Shown: positions 30,442 to 41,861 of the stretch, one piece after another
Layout of the letters: each line of letters opens with the position of its first letter
How positions within the stretch are numbered: the stretch's first letter is position 1
Assembly: GCA_037447605.1 (NCBI GenBank)
Contig: CM074810.1
Location: 1,192,787-1,256,786 of the forward strand
Source: Zygnema circumcarinatum
Taxonomy: Eukaryota; Streptophyta; Zygnematophyceae; Zygnematales; Zygnemataceae
DNA length: 64,000 nt
Direction of reading: 5' to 3'
Position numbers and translations under genes: made by a program
Notes under the pieces: generated by a model
The model's database searches: none
Seen by the model: the letters and a program-made list of their open reading frames with translations, nothing else
Told to the model about the DNA's origin: nothing

Positions 30442-33400
30442 ATGGCGCACGCGCGGTCTCTCTCTCTCGCGGCGGCGTTTTTCCTCCTCTGTGCCGCCGC
30501 CGCCGCCCCGCGCGAAGCCGCCGCTCAGGCCATGGACCCGCGAGACAGTGAGCCGCCGCGGCCCGCCCCCCCGCCCTCTATGGACGGGGAGAGGCGCCCT
30601 GCTCGCGTCGTGGCCTCTGTTTGTGCTTTTTGAAGCGGACCGCGGCCTCAATCTAATCCTGCATCTGCTCGCGCTTGGGTGCAGGGGACGCCCTTCTCGC
30701 TGTCAAAGCGGCAATCAACACCACACAAAATCTCTACGGACTTGATCTCACCTCCTGGACTGTGAGTAACCCCGACTGCCGCAATTGGCACGGGATCGAG
30801 GCGTGCGACGCAACCGGGCGCGTTACTGAGATGTGAGCCACACTTTGAATGAACACCGCTTGTGATGTTGGAGGCTCCGCGGATTCCATAGCTGCAGAGC
30901 TGCAGCTCGAGGCTGCGAGCAGGGTTCTGCGGGTAGAAGTCTCCTCAACAAGCGGCGAAAAAGGGCCGCCCGGAGCAGTCCTTCTACTGCTTGCGGCCCT
31001 TTCTTCTTCTGACACTCTCACTGCTAACTTGCCTTTGCTAACCTGCCTTGTGCAGACGTTTAGGGTCTTACTTATGTGGAGGAACCATTTCACCTGCCAT
31101 CGGTAACCTGACAAAGTTGACACGTTTGTGAGTGGCTCCATTTCAGAAGGATGCATTCCATGCATGTTTGTGAGTACAAAGTGATACGGAGGGCTCAAAT
31201 GTTGGGACGTGCTAAATTAGTAGAAGCACTGAACCACTCAGCGGCCTCGCTACCTGTAATGCGTGTTCGCACCATGGCTCGGCTGCACATGCACAAGCTT
31301 CAAGTTTACGATGACGCGTCACGTTTACGTGGTGTATTGCAGCTACTTGACTCCGTTCCTTGCAGCATTCTTTCCACATGAGTTTTCCATTTTGCTGGAA
31401 ATATCGGCCAGACTCGTTGAGCCTTTTTTCTTTATTTTTGGCAGATACTTGCATTTGAATTCCCTAACGGGGTCTATCCCGGATTCTATCGGCAACCTTG
31501 CGAATCTGCTAACATTGTAAGTATTTTTCCCCATAAATCTGAAATGAAAGTCATAGGAATGCCAGTGATAGAAATGCTAGTCGTGGCAGCATGTTTATTC
31601 AGTGCCCTATTTTTTTTTTTTTTTTGGCAGAGACTTGTCTTCTAATTCCCTAACGGGGTCTATCCCGGATTCTATCGGCAACCTTGCGAATCTGCAATAC
31701 TTGTAAGTAATTTTCCCCATAAATCTGAAATGAAAGTGATAGAAATGACAGACAGAGGAATGCCAGTGATAGAAATGCTAGTCGTGGTAACATGTTTATT
31801 CAGTTCCTATTTTTCTTTATTTTTGTGCAGATCCTTGTCTTATAATTCCCTAACGGGGTCTATCCCGGATTCTATCGGCAACCTTATGAATCTGCAATAC
31901 TTGTAATTAATCTTCCCCATAAATCTGAAATGAAAGTGATAGAAATGACAGACAAGGGAATACCAGTGATAGAAATGCTAGTCGTTGCAGCATGTTTATT
32001 CATTTCATATTTTTTCTATCTTGGGCAGGTACTTGGATTTCAATTCCCTAACAGGGTCTATCCCGGCTTCTATCGGCAACCTTGCGAGTCTGAACGAATT
32101 GTAAGTATTTTTCCCCATAAATCTGAAATGAAAGTGATAGAAATGACAGACAGGGGAATGCCAGTGATAGAAATGCTAGTCGAGGCAGCATGCTTATTTA
32201 GTGTCTATTTTTTTTATTTTGGCAGATACTTGGGTCCCAATTCCCTAACTGGGTCGATTCCGGCTTCTATCGGCAACCTTTCGAATCTGGAAAAATTGTA
32301 AGTATTTTTCCCCATAAATTTTAACATGAAAGTGATAGGAATGCCAAATAGAGGAATGCCCGCGATAGAAATGCTAGTCGTGGCAGCATGCTTATTTAGT
32401 ACCTATTTTTTTTTTTTTTGGCAGAGACTTGGGTCAGAATCCCCCAACAGGGTTTATCCCGGCATCTATCGGCAACCTTGCGAGTCTGAACGAATTGTAA
32501 GTATTTTTCCCCATAAATCTGAAATGACAGTGATAGAAAAATGCCATACAGAGGAATGTCAGTAATAAAAATGCTAGTCGTGGCAGCACGCATATTTAAT
32601 GCCCCCCCTTTTTTTTTTTGGCAGACGCTTAGGTTCTAATTCCCTAACAGGGTCTATCCCGGCTTCTGTTGGCAACCTTTCGAATTTGGAAATATTGTAC
32701 GTATTTTACCCCATAAATCTGAAATGAAAGTGATAGAAATGACAGACAAAGAATTGTCAGTGATATAAATGCTAGTCGTGGCAGCATGATTATTCAGTTT
32801 CATTTTGTTTTTTTGGCAAAGTCTTGGCTTCCAATGCCCTAACAGGGTCCATCCCGGATTCTATTGGCAACCTTGCGAATCTTTATTATATGTAAGTATT
32901 TTTCCCTTAAATCTGAAGTGAAAGTGATAGAAATGCCAAACAAAGAAATGACAGTGATAGATTTTTTTTGTCGTGGCAGCATGTTTATTCAGTGCCTTTT
33001 TTTCTATTTTTGGCAGGGGGTTGGGTTCTAATTCCCTAACGGGGTCAATTCCGGATTCTATCGGCAACCTTACGAATCTGCAATACTTGTAAGTATTTTT
33101 CCCCATAAATCTGAATTGCCAGAGATAGAAATGTCAGACAGAGGAATGCCAGTGAGATAAATGCTAGTCGTGGCAGCATGTTTATTCAGTGCCTTTTTTT
33201 TTTTTTTGGCAGGTACTTGGATGATAATTCCCTAACGGGATCGATCCCGGATTCTTTCGGCAACCTTGCGAACCTGCTAGAATTGTAAGTATTTCTCCCC
33301 TTTAATCTTAAATGAAGGTGATAAAAATGCCAAACAGAGAAATAACAGTGATAGATTTTTTTTTTTTCTGGCAGCATGTTTATTCAGTGCCTTTTTTTTT

Positions 33401-35395
33401 ATTTTTGGCAAAGCATTGTCTTCTAATTCCCTAAAGGGGTCTATCCCGGATTTTATCGGCAACTTTGCGAATTTGGAAAGATTGTAAGTATTTAAGAAGC
33501 TGAAAGCCCCTCGCCCCGTATCAGATCGCACTGACGTGTCGAGAATCTTCCAACCAATCACGTCGCAGTGTTAGATACGCTTCAGATTCTTCCCTGCGCC
33601 CCTCCTGATCCGATCCCTCCGCTGTCGTACTGCACTCTCGCACTTCCTCCCTGCCGGTGCCAAGGGGTACAGGAGAGATGGAGGAGAGAGAAAGAGAGAG
33701 AAGTGAGGGAGAGAGAGAGAGTGAGGGAGAGAGGGAAAGGGAGGGAGGGAGAGACAGAGAGAGCACCTCCGGGCAGAGCGCATTCACACGGATCCCATGG
33801 TCGGTTGGCACGTGACAACTCCGAACTTTGGTTTGCATTTGAGCAATCATTCAACCGAGTTTCAATTTTTTTGTTTTTTCTTGTCGCAAAACATCCGCCG
33901 AGCTAGTGAGGCTTTTTATGAATATCGGTGGATGCTAATTCACATGCAAACGTTTTTGTAATTCTGAGGGGCATCATCCCGAACACTATTGAGAACCTCG
34001 TGACTTTGTATAATTTGTATGCCATTTTTTCTGAAATTATAAGTGCAATGACCTATTGCATCTTGCAAAAGCAGCAACTTTCGATGTTGTGTATCCATGA
34101 TTGAGTGGTAAATCTTTGCCGCGTAGTTGTTTTCACTTTTGGTGTTTATATACGAGTAAAATTTTATTCTCGCACTGCTATTTTGTGAGACTGCGTTTTG
34201 AGAATTCGACTATAAAACGTGGAGTTGAATACCTGATTTATTCATGTTCAGTCCAGAACCAACCTTATCCTTTTTGTTTAATTTTTTTTCGTTTTGTATG
34301 TCTGTAGGTTTTTGAGCAGCAACAAACTGGAGGGGAGAGTGTCCGGCTTCATCTCTAAACTCACCAAACTGTACTACTTGTAAGCACCGCTGCATCGATA
34401 ACGTTATATTTTCAGTTTCAATTTTTTCTCTCGGCCGAGCATTTGTATCGCTCAAACTATTGCATTTATTTCGCGCTTGCATGAGTTTTAAGTTTATCTC
34501 ATATTTTTGGTCACTTCTGTCACGGCGCTGACTTTTTTGACGCACAATACTGCGCACTTTTGCATGCGAGAGATTAGACTTCGTTGTTGAGAGTTTAGGA
34601 TTTAGAATTTACGGATTAGGGTTACGGTTTAGGCTTAAAGATTGTAAGTCTTAAAGTTTGAGGGGTTCAGGGGGAAGGGATAAGTCTCCGTTCAGAGACT
34701 TTGCAGACAGCACAAGCGAATTTTTTCAGTGGCTGTGACACAAGGAAGACTTGAACGGGGTCTGTTGGAAAGTTCCTCTCTCTCTCTCTCCCCCTCTCTA
34801 ACGCGCCACCTTTAATGTCATCAGGTGGTTAGACAACAACAAGTTGACTGGCTCCATAAGTCTTGCGAGCTATAGCCCTTATGACGGGTACTTTTGGTTT
34901 CAAAACAACTACTTCTCCGGGCCAATCGACATTACATATAATGGGCAACCTTATTGCGTCTTCAACTTTACCAATAACTGCATTTATCGCAATACCACAG
35001 GATGTGGCGCAGCTCAATATCAGAGACCTCAACAAGAGTGCGCGGCCTTCTGCCAAAGCGGTGCTCCCAAGGGAGCGTGCGGGGGCCGCGGCACGTGCGG
35101 GTATGACACGGCCATGTGTACATGCGACAAGGGATATGCGCTGGCATCGAACACGTGTGGTGATTTGCAACCTGCTGCTTGTAGATACTTGCAAGAAAGG
35201 AAAAGTAAAGGGTGGCATAGGTTGTGGAAACTATTGCATTGCTATCAATATGATTCGGCCAATAGAAGAGGTTCAATTCTCGAACTTCTAGAAGCATATC
35301 GCAAGTATTACTTGGTGAACTCTGCAATCTCATTCAGTAAATGGCGCAGAGTTTGTAAGGATGTATCGAGAGTGCCGCTCCGACATCATGTTTGA
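30442..35395 (+). CDS. secreted leucine-rich-repeat and EGF-like protein, one LRR per exon
   Basis: Exon 1 (30442-30547) encodes a signal peptide (SLAAAFFLLCAAAAA). Exon 2 (30685-30832) encodes an LRR N-terminal cap (DALLAVKAAINTT, then TSWTVSNPDCRNWHGIEACD). LRR exons are 72 nt and phase 2, starting at 31056, 31445, 31631, 31831, 32029, 32226, 32425, 32625, 32820*, 33017, 33213, 33412* and 34308. Starred exons have lost their AG acceptor. Each encodes 24 residues of the plant consensus (NSLTGSIPDSIGNL). A degenerate partial LRR lies near 33965-34016. The exon at 34825 gives a last LRR (LWLDNNKLTGSI), a cap and an EGF-like module (CGGRGTCGYDTAMCTCDKGY). The frame stays open to TGA at 35395, but a donor at 35160 could instead splice into the following protease exons. 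No transmembrane or kinase segment is visible. An extracellular recognition role is inferred. Confidence 0.85.
31445..33483 (+). repeat. tandem array of eleven LRR exon-intron units of about 197 bp
   Basis: The spacing of exon starts is 186, 200, 198, 197, 199, 200, 195, 197, 196 and 199 bp. Introns are alike too: each begins gtaagtatttttccccataa, contains gaaatgctagtcgtggcagc and ends in a T-run plus ggcag. Exon and intron were therefore copied together. Confidence 0.95.
33484..34307 (+). other. longer intron in the LRR gene, with GA-rich tract and LRR remnant
   Basis: After the last array unit the sequence changes character. A purine tract of ga and ggga repeats lies at 33678-33765. A decayed LRR remnant with IIPNTIENLVTLYNL and an apparent internal insertion lies at about 33965-34016, with no clear acceptor. 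Confidence 0.6.
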
Positions 35396-35642
35396 AAATT
35401 TTGATAATCTTCTTGACCCATTCAAATCGCGTGCAAGCTACAACATATGTCGGCTCTATTTGCAGTAGCTAGATATCCTGCGAATTTGACCTTGCTGCTT
35501 TTCAAAGGAAAAATTGCGTAGCTCGAGAAGTGACAAAGGGATCTGATTTGCTGTGGAGATGTATAGCCTGAGAGGCACATAGATGATAAAATGTCACGTC
35601 AAAAGACTTGAAGTAAGTTTACTTTCTTCGGAATGGTTTCGA

Positions 35643-35742
35643 NNNNNNNNNNNNNNNNNNNNNNNNNNNNNNNNNNNNNNNNNNNNNNNNNNNNNNNNNN
35701 NNNNNNNNNNNNNNNNNNNNNNNNNNNNNNNNNNNNNNNNNN
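35643..35742. other. assembly gap, 100 N
   Basis: Exactly 100 N, the usual placeholder for a gap of unknown size. It lies between the LRR-EGF exons and the first visible protease exon, exactly where the catalytic-Cys part of a papain domain would be expected. Confidence 0.99.
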
Positions 35743-35845
35743 GTTTGGGATTGATACATACATACCTTGATTTCTGAAGTGGTATTCTGGAAAGGTCAAT
35801 GCCTTTGACTAAATGTTGCATCCGTCATGTTCCGTCAAAATGCAG

Positions 35846-38800
35846 GAAGTTAGGGTACGCATTCTGTCATACGAGAGTGTCCAGGTGAACGGCTGGCTTG
35901 GCCTTTTGCTTGCTCTCCAGCAACAGCCAGCAGTGGTTGCTATCGAAGCAAGTTCTGACAGTTTTTTGAACTACAACCCCGCAATGGTAAGCGTAGTTAG
36001 TGACTGATTCTGATCTCTAAACACATAAACAACTCGAAAGAAAAGGGAAAAAAAAACTTGCAAGTTCAACTTGCAAACTGTTTTCAATGGGATGTGTCAT
36101 TTTCATTGAGTATGTGACAGAAGATAACACATTCAAGCTTATACACAAAACAGAAAAATCTCAGAAGATCATCATAAAACTCAAAAAACTTTATTTTATA
36201 AATGGGGGGGGGCTGAATACAAAATCACTTCAATCTTTCTCCTCTCTTCTCTCTTTCTTGTCTTTCTTTTTTTCTGGTCTTCAACTACTGCGCAGCGCTT
36301 CTTTTCTACTCACTGTCTATGCATCTAGAACATTCCTTTCTGAATCCTGTTTCTTGAAGCTCATGTCTCTTCTCGTCCTCTTCGCACATTCCTGAAAGTT
36401 CTCACACGTGCAATCTTACGCATCCACGTGCGATCCTACATATCCGTACAATTTCTGTACACTTGTCGTACATCATTCCGTGCAATGTCCGTACAACTCG
36501 CAGCATCATCTATCACAGAGTAAAGGCATAGTAGCTATTTTGATGTACAACTGCATTTGTTTTTTTTTTTTTGCTCAGCAATGCTGTATGTTCTTCCTGC
36601 TGCAGGGAGTGTTCGATGACGAGGAGTGCTTTTCCGACGGTGTGGATCACGCCGTGGTCGTTGTGGGATACGATTTGACGGCTGCGATCCCATATTGGAT
36701 CATCCGCAATTCCTGGGGACCCAACTGGGGGGACAAAGGGTACATGTACATGAAGGTGACGGGGGGATACGGAATTTGCGGCATCAATGTTAGACCGCCA
36801 ATTATACCAATCGTTCAACTTCCTGGTAGGAATGAATGCCAAGTGTCTGGTGATGCTTTGAATCAGGCACTGCTGGCTTTTATCGTTTCCTTGGGTGATT
36901 GAAGCTGAAGATGCCTTTATAATCTTTATCAGATTATAGAAGCTAGCAGTCTGCTGAGAATCTCTGTTCAGCTGGATGCATTGCATGCATGTCGGGATGG
37001 CTGGGGAAGGCCTTCAGTCTTTCTTGAAATTGACTTTAAGTCGTGAGAGAATCTAACTGTAGAAAGTCCCGTCGCCCAAAATATTTCTTTCGCTGCAATT
37101 AGCCTTCAACGTTGTAAACATTATACAAACATGCCGCGAACTGGAGTTTCAAACCCAAATATCATTTTGGCAAAAGTGCTCCGTCCATGCAAAAACTAGC
37201 ATCGTGGCAAGAAGGGTTTTGAACGTTTCAGAATCGAGTTTCTGTGGCCTAACCATTTGGAAGAAAGCAGTACCACTTGACCACCACAGCAAGCAGTTTA
37301 TCTCTTCTACTTAGTTTCCTTTCTTCATGAGCTGTGCAGCAAGTGATCCTTGCAACCTCTTCAGCTTCACCCGCCGAATTCTCCGGTTGGCGTACGGACC
37401 GGGGCAGATGAACCCCTGCGGGAACGGAGTCTGCTTTCCTTCACTTTCCGGCACAACAAATGTTTGCGAATGTGCTGACAACTTTGTTAACGTTACGAAC
37501 TCAGACGGAACGCAGACGTGTGCACCCGGTAAAAAAAAAAAAAGAAAAAAAAAAAAATGTCTACGAAATGATTTGTCCATGAAATGCCTACGCTTATGCT
37601 TTTATTCAATATTCTACATGTAGACTACGCACGTATCGACTCTGCTGGAAAAATAATTTACACTGCATCTGTCCTCGTGCAGCTGAATCTCCAAATCAAG
37701 GGCTACAGACCACAGTGTTCCAAGTTGAAGAGTGACCTTTCTTTCTTTGCTTCGTGATAGCTTTACATTTATTATTTCTGATCTCCTCTTGTGATTCCGC
37801 TTCACGCCCTAATGCCTTACGCCTGATTGCCACGTGGCAGCGTCTCCATGCACGTTCACATCACGGAATCCGTGCGGCGTGGGCACATGCGTGGACAACG
37901 CAGCGCTCAACGGAACGTACATGTGCATTTGCCCTCTCGGCTATTCGCCGGACTCGTCCGAAGAGGCTCTCACCTGCCTCCCCGGTCCGCACCCGGCAGA
38001 CTCGCAAACCCGGTTCAAACGTATATAGATATAGGCATACAGGCATTGATACGATAAGATATGTAAGGTATAGGCATTGTTTGCCTATATCTTCAAACAT
38101 TAAATAACTGAAATTTTCGAAGGTTTACGAATACAATTTTGAAAATTTTGTTAATTGAATGTGTTTAAAAATTGGTTGACTTCATCGTCGTCGTTCTTTA
38201 AATTGCAGCTGTCCTTTTAGGTGGACGTCTACTGAGCTATACTGTCCCAGTGAATACCAGTTTACCCTGCACAAGTCTGTACGGAACATATGGCATACCC
38301 AAGGCAGTGCACAAAACAAGGTCAGTTCAAGGACTTGCTGCTAACGCATCGTGCTGAAAAGATATGGAAAGGAAAGCACGTTTCTCTTTCGATTCAAGCA
38401 ACTTTTGTGTGCAAAATATTTTGGTCTTGTTGGAAATCTCTCACCACGAAGCGCCATGTGATTCCTTGCGTGACATAAAACCAACTCTCTGCACCCCTCT
38501 CCCTCTCCCTCCATTTCAGGGTCTGAACTGCAGCAGTCCCCTTCCGGGAGGCACTGTTGTGAATGTGACGAGTGCGAGCAACTGCTCCGTCACGTATGCA
38601 CTGGAGGAGGTCAGTGCTAATTCGAATGCTAATAATGATGGAAACAGTCAGCAACAACACGTAGATTTTCAAAAACGACGAGCAGGACCCGTAGACTGCC
38701 TACCTTACAGCCTCATAAGAAAGCATGGATCTTCATATACTCGTGTTCTGTATAATGATTATATCGTAGTACCGAGATTACTGCTGTTTGAAGCGGCGCT

Positions 38801-40073
38801 CTAAAAGTAGACATTTTCTTACTGGTGAGCGCAGGGAGACACGTGTACCTCCGTGGAGCAATTGTTTAACATCACAGCCCTGTCCGGCCCCACCTCTCCG
38901 AATCCGGACTTGGACTGCTCACAGCTGCAGCCATATCAGCAGGCAACACTCTTTCTTTCGCTCTCCTTAGGGCAAATTAAGCCTTAAAGTCGAAAATTAT
39001 GTTAGCGGTCTTGTTCTATGCTTCGTTGAGAAGAAGCACATTCAATTGCATATCCAGTCCACAGCCCCATAGTGCAGAATCTGACTGCTCCCATGGCGTA
39101 CGGTCCTGTGCAGGTCTGCATTCGAAGGGGAGAGCTCGCCTACCCGGGGCCGTGCAGTCGGCTGTACAGCGTGCAGCTGAACGACACGTGTGTTTCCATA
39201 ATAAGCGGACTCATGGAGGGTGACGCCATCAAGTTTTTCACGCTAAACCCGGGTTTGTACTGCGGCCAGTTGCAGCTGTCGTTCAATGCCAACAGCGATC
39301 TCAGTCGACAGGTAATGATCCCCCGTCCTTTTTTGCGTCTGCATGGCCGGGTTGAAATTAGGAGCTTGTGAGGCTAGTCATTGGCACAACCTTAAGCTTG
39401 CAGCACTCTCGAGGAGAGGAGAGAATGTCTATCAAACTTCACAATCACGTTAGAGTGTCCACTGCTTTCAGGATGTTGATTCAGATTTGACTGATGATGT
39501 TGATGGTTTTGGACTAAGAGTAGTACAATGGGCATTTCGCCAGGCTAAGCCAAAGCGTTGCGAAGCAAGGTAGACTTTTCCTTTTGTGAAGTGATCCTTC
39601 CAAGCTCCCGCCCGTTCACCCTCCTCGATCGTTTTTTTGTTTCGTTTTCCTTGTCGCGTATAAGCAGTTTTTTCTTGGGTCCAAAGGACTCTTATCCAAG
39701 TCCTCGTCTAAAGGTTGCCAACGTCTGTTCTGATTTTGCTGCATTCAAATATCGGATGCTTTTCATGCCACTGGAAATCTCCGTTTCCTCTTCTTTTTCA
39801 AGATTCATCTTTCTTCATCCGACTGCTTCTTGCTTTCTGCAGGTGTGCCTTGAAGCGGCGGATTTGGGCCTGGGAAAGGGCTGCAAAGGGAGACCTCACA
39901 AGCTGCAGGCGGGTGACTCCTGCATCAGTTTGAAGGCGTGCTTTTCAAAGAAGGAGACGTTCAAGAAGTTTAACAACGGCACGTCCTGCACTAAGAAGCT
40001 TCTGGAGACCCTCCGGGCGAAGGACACGACCGCGGCCAAAGTCTGCGTCCCGACAAGCAGCAAGTGCACGTAG
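35846..40073 (+). CDS. papain-family (C1A) protease C-terminal half with EGF-like and LysM modules
   Basis: Exons: 35846-35986, 36606-36825, 37340-37528, 37841-37984, 38209-38320, 38520-38609, 38835-38942, 39078-39311, 39843-40073 (TAG). The first two give papain C-terminal signatures: QQQPAVVAIEASSDSFLNY, the catalytic His in DGVDHAVVVVGYD and the catalytic Asn in WIIRNSWGPNWGDKGYMYM. Two EGF-like exons follow (MNPCGNGVC...CECADNF and NPCGVGTCVDN...CICPLGY). Then come about four LysM-like segments, with YTVPVNTSLPCTSLYGTYGI, EEGDTCTSVEQLFNI, YSVQLNDTCVSI...LNPGLYC and LQAGDSCISLKACF. The pro-region and the catalytic Cys are not seen and may be in the gap or absent. LysM modules bind chitin or peptidoglycan-type glycans, so a wall- or microbe-targeted secreted protease is inferred. 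The 38320/38520 junction does not keep phase, and the exon ending at 38942 needs a GC donor. Confidence 0.85.
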
Positions 40074-41861
40074 GCATGCGACTTTTGTCGCATGCGAGAG
40101 CGGCCCATGGGGCGCGTGACGCCTCTCCTCCCTCGGCAGTTTCAGAGGAGGAGGCGGCGGTCAAACTTAGTATGGGTATGGCTCTACTGTAGTGCGCGTA
40201 CCTGCACATGCATGGCATGATGAGGGAGTGGACGCACCATGGCAGTGGCATGCATAGGGGATGCATAAAGACACGCTTGGGGGATGCATGGATGGATGGA
40301 TTGTTCGTCGTCGGCTTTCGTTTCTCGTTGGCATTGCGTCGTCATGCAGACAGTCGATCCCGGCGTTTGGTTGGACAGCAGACCGTGATTAAACGCGTTT
40401 CAAACATTGAGATATGTGACAAGCTGAAAATTGTGCTAATGAATGTTATGAGCTGCCTTTGGTCAGAAGTTGGAACATTTTCATCTTCATGTTGGTTTCT
40501 GGCACTGCGGGTCGATCTGCTTAACGGAGAATGGGCCGGGCCGGATTAGGGCGAGCCTGGGAAAATGAGCTCTTTTCATCAAAGGATTTTGCCACGTGGA
40601 CCATTCCTGCATTGACACGTGGCAGTGAGTCGGCCAGGCTCGAACCGAGCACTGGCGGGCTTCAAATAGGGCACTGCCGGGCGGGAGTCTTTGTCATATC
40701 AGCCCAGAGACGTGCCGTACAGGGTACGGATCGCAATTCCCGACAACAATGGGAGGGGCGCCACGTGCCGCCTTCGAGGCGCTTTGAAAAATATAAAAAA
40801 AAATCTGACCAGTTTCCATGCGAACAGAGATTTCTCCTACTGAAGTCAGTTTGATCTGGTTACAGATAACATTTTGTACGGCCGTGGAAAGCCACGGACG
40901 TACAAAATGTCGATCTTGGCCCGCCGGCGCGCCACGTCGGATAGCACAAAACTGGTTAGCCACGTGCCGGTTTCCAATTTGCTGATAGCTCCTCGCCCGG
41001 CGGTCACGTCACGCCACGCCACGGCGGGTCGTTGGCTGCGACTGCAAGCCGGCACCGCGCGCGGCCCCGAGATTCGTGACGGGTCTTCAGAAGCGACGTG
41101 GAGGCGCTCGATTGGAGAATGCCCGTGTTCCAGTCAAACGGGGTCGTTTGGGCTAGTCGAGGTCGCCACGTCAGCAACCTCACACGCCCTGAAAGATCCC
41201 GGACCCGCGGATCGCTGCAGATCTGTTCCATATTTTTCAGCCATTCAATCGGTCGTATCACTGCCACCCTTCCCACGAGGAAGATCTAGAATCGGATCTC
41301 AGCAAGATATCCATGGCTCTATGACTCAGCAGTAGATTTTTATATCCGGCCATAGAATCTACAAATCACGTATTCCAGGCGACCAGCAACCAATAGCCGT
41401 CAGTACTGGAAGGCTGTTTTTACCTCACCATATCTGAATAGAATCTCAGGAGGATCTATAAGGGCTCCAGCCGGGTCCGAGAATCTCTGACTAGATTTGG
41501 GGTCCGCGACGAGCCCATCCCGTCCCCGCCCGCGTGACGTCCCGAGTTGCTCCGCGACAACCGACAAAGCGCGCGCGCGCGCGCGACCGTGTGCCTTTGT
41601 GCGGCGGTCCGCCGCTCGTCCTCGCGCCTCGCTCTCGCCTGCCGCTCGCTCTATCCCTGCCACCCTCCCTGCCTCCCTGTCTCCCTGTCTCCCTCCCTCT
41701 CGCCCTCCCTCCCTCTCGCCCTCCCTCCCTCCCTCGCTGCCTCCCTCCCTCTCGCCCTCCCTCCCTCCCTCCCTCCCTCCCTCCCTCCCTCCCTGCGCTG
41801 CTTGCAAGGCCGACACTGCCCACGCCTGCGCACGCGCGCGCCGGACCTCGGGGGGGGCGCC
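40074..41861. promoter_or_regulatory. intergenic, ACGT-rich upstream region of the hydrolase gene
   Basis: Contains several CACGTG/CACGTC (G-box-like) cores at about 40593, 40616, 40762, 40933, 40961, 41005 and 41167. It also holds a 17-18-bp hairpin at 40869-40910, a dispersed repeat at about 41350-41540, an alternating gc tract at 41571-41584 and a ccct-rich tract at 41660-41795 immediately before the start codon region. No additional gene was recognised. Confidence 0.5.
41350..41540 (+). repeat. dispersed repeat A, shared with the eIF5 upstream region
   Basis: Shares with the reverse strand of 49825-50015 the blocks ccaggcgaccagcaacca, tagccgtcagta, gaatctctgactagattt (one or two changes) and gtccccgcccgcgtgac, in the same order and spacing. 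The identity looks around 70-75 percent by eye. Confidence 0.8.
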
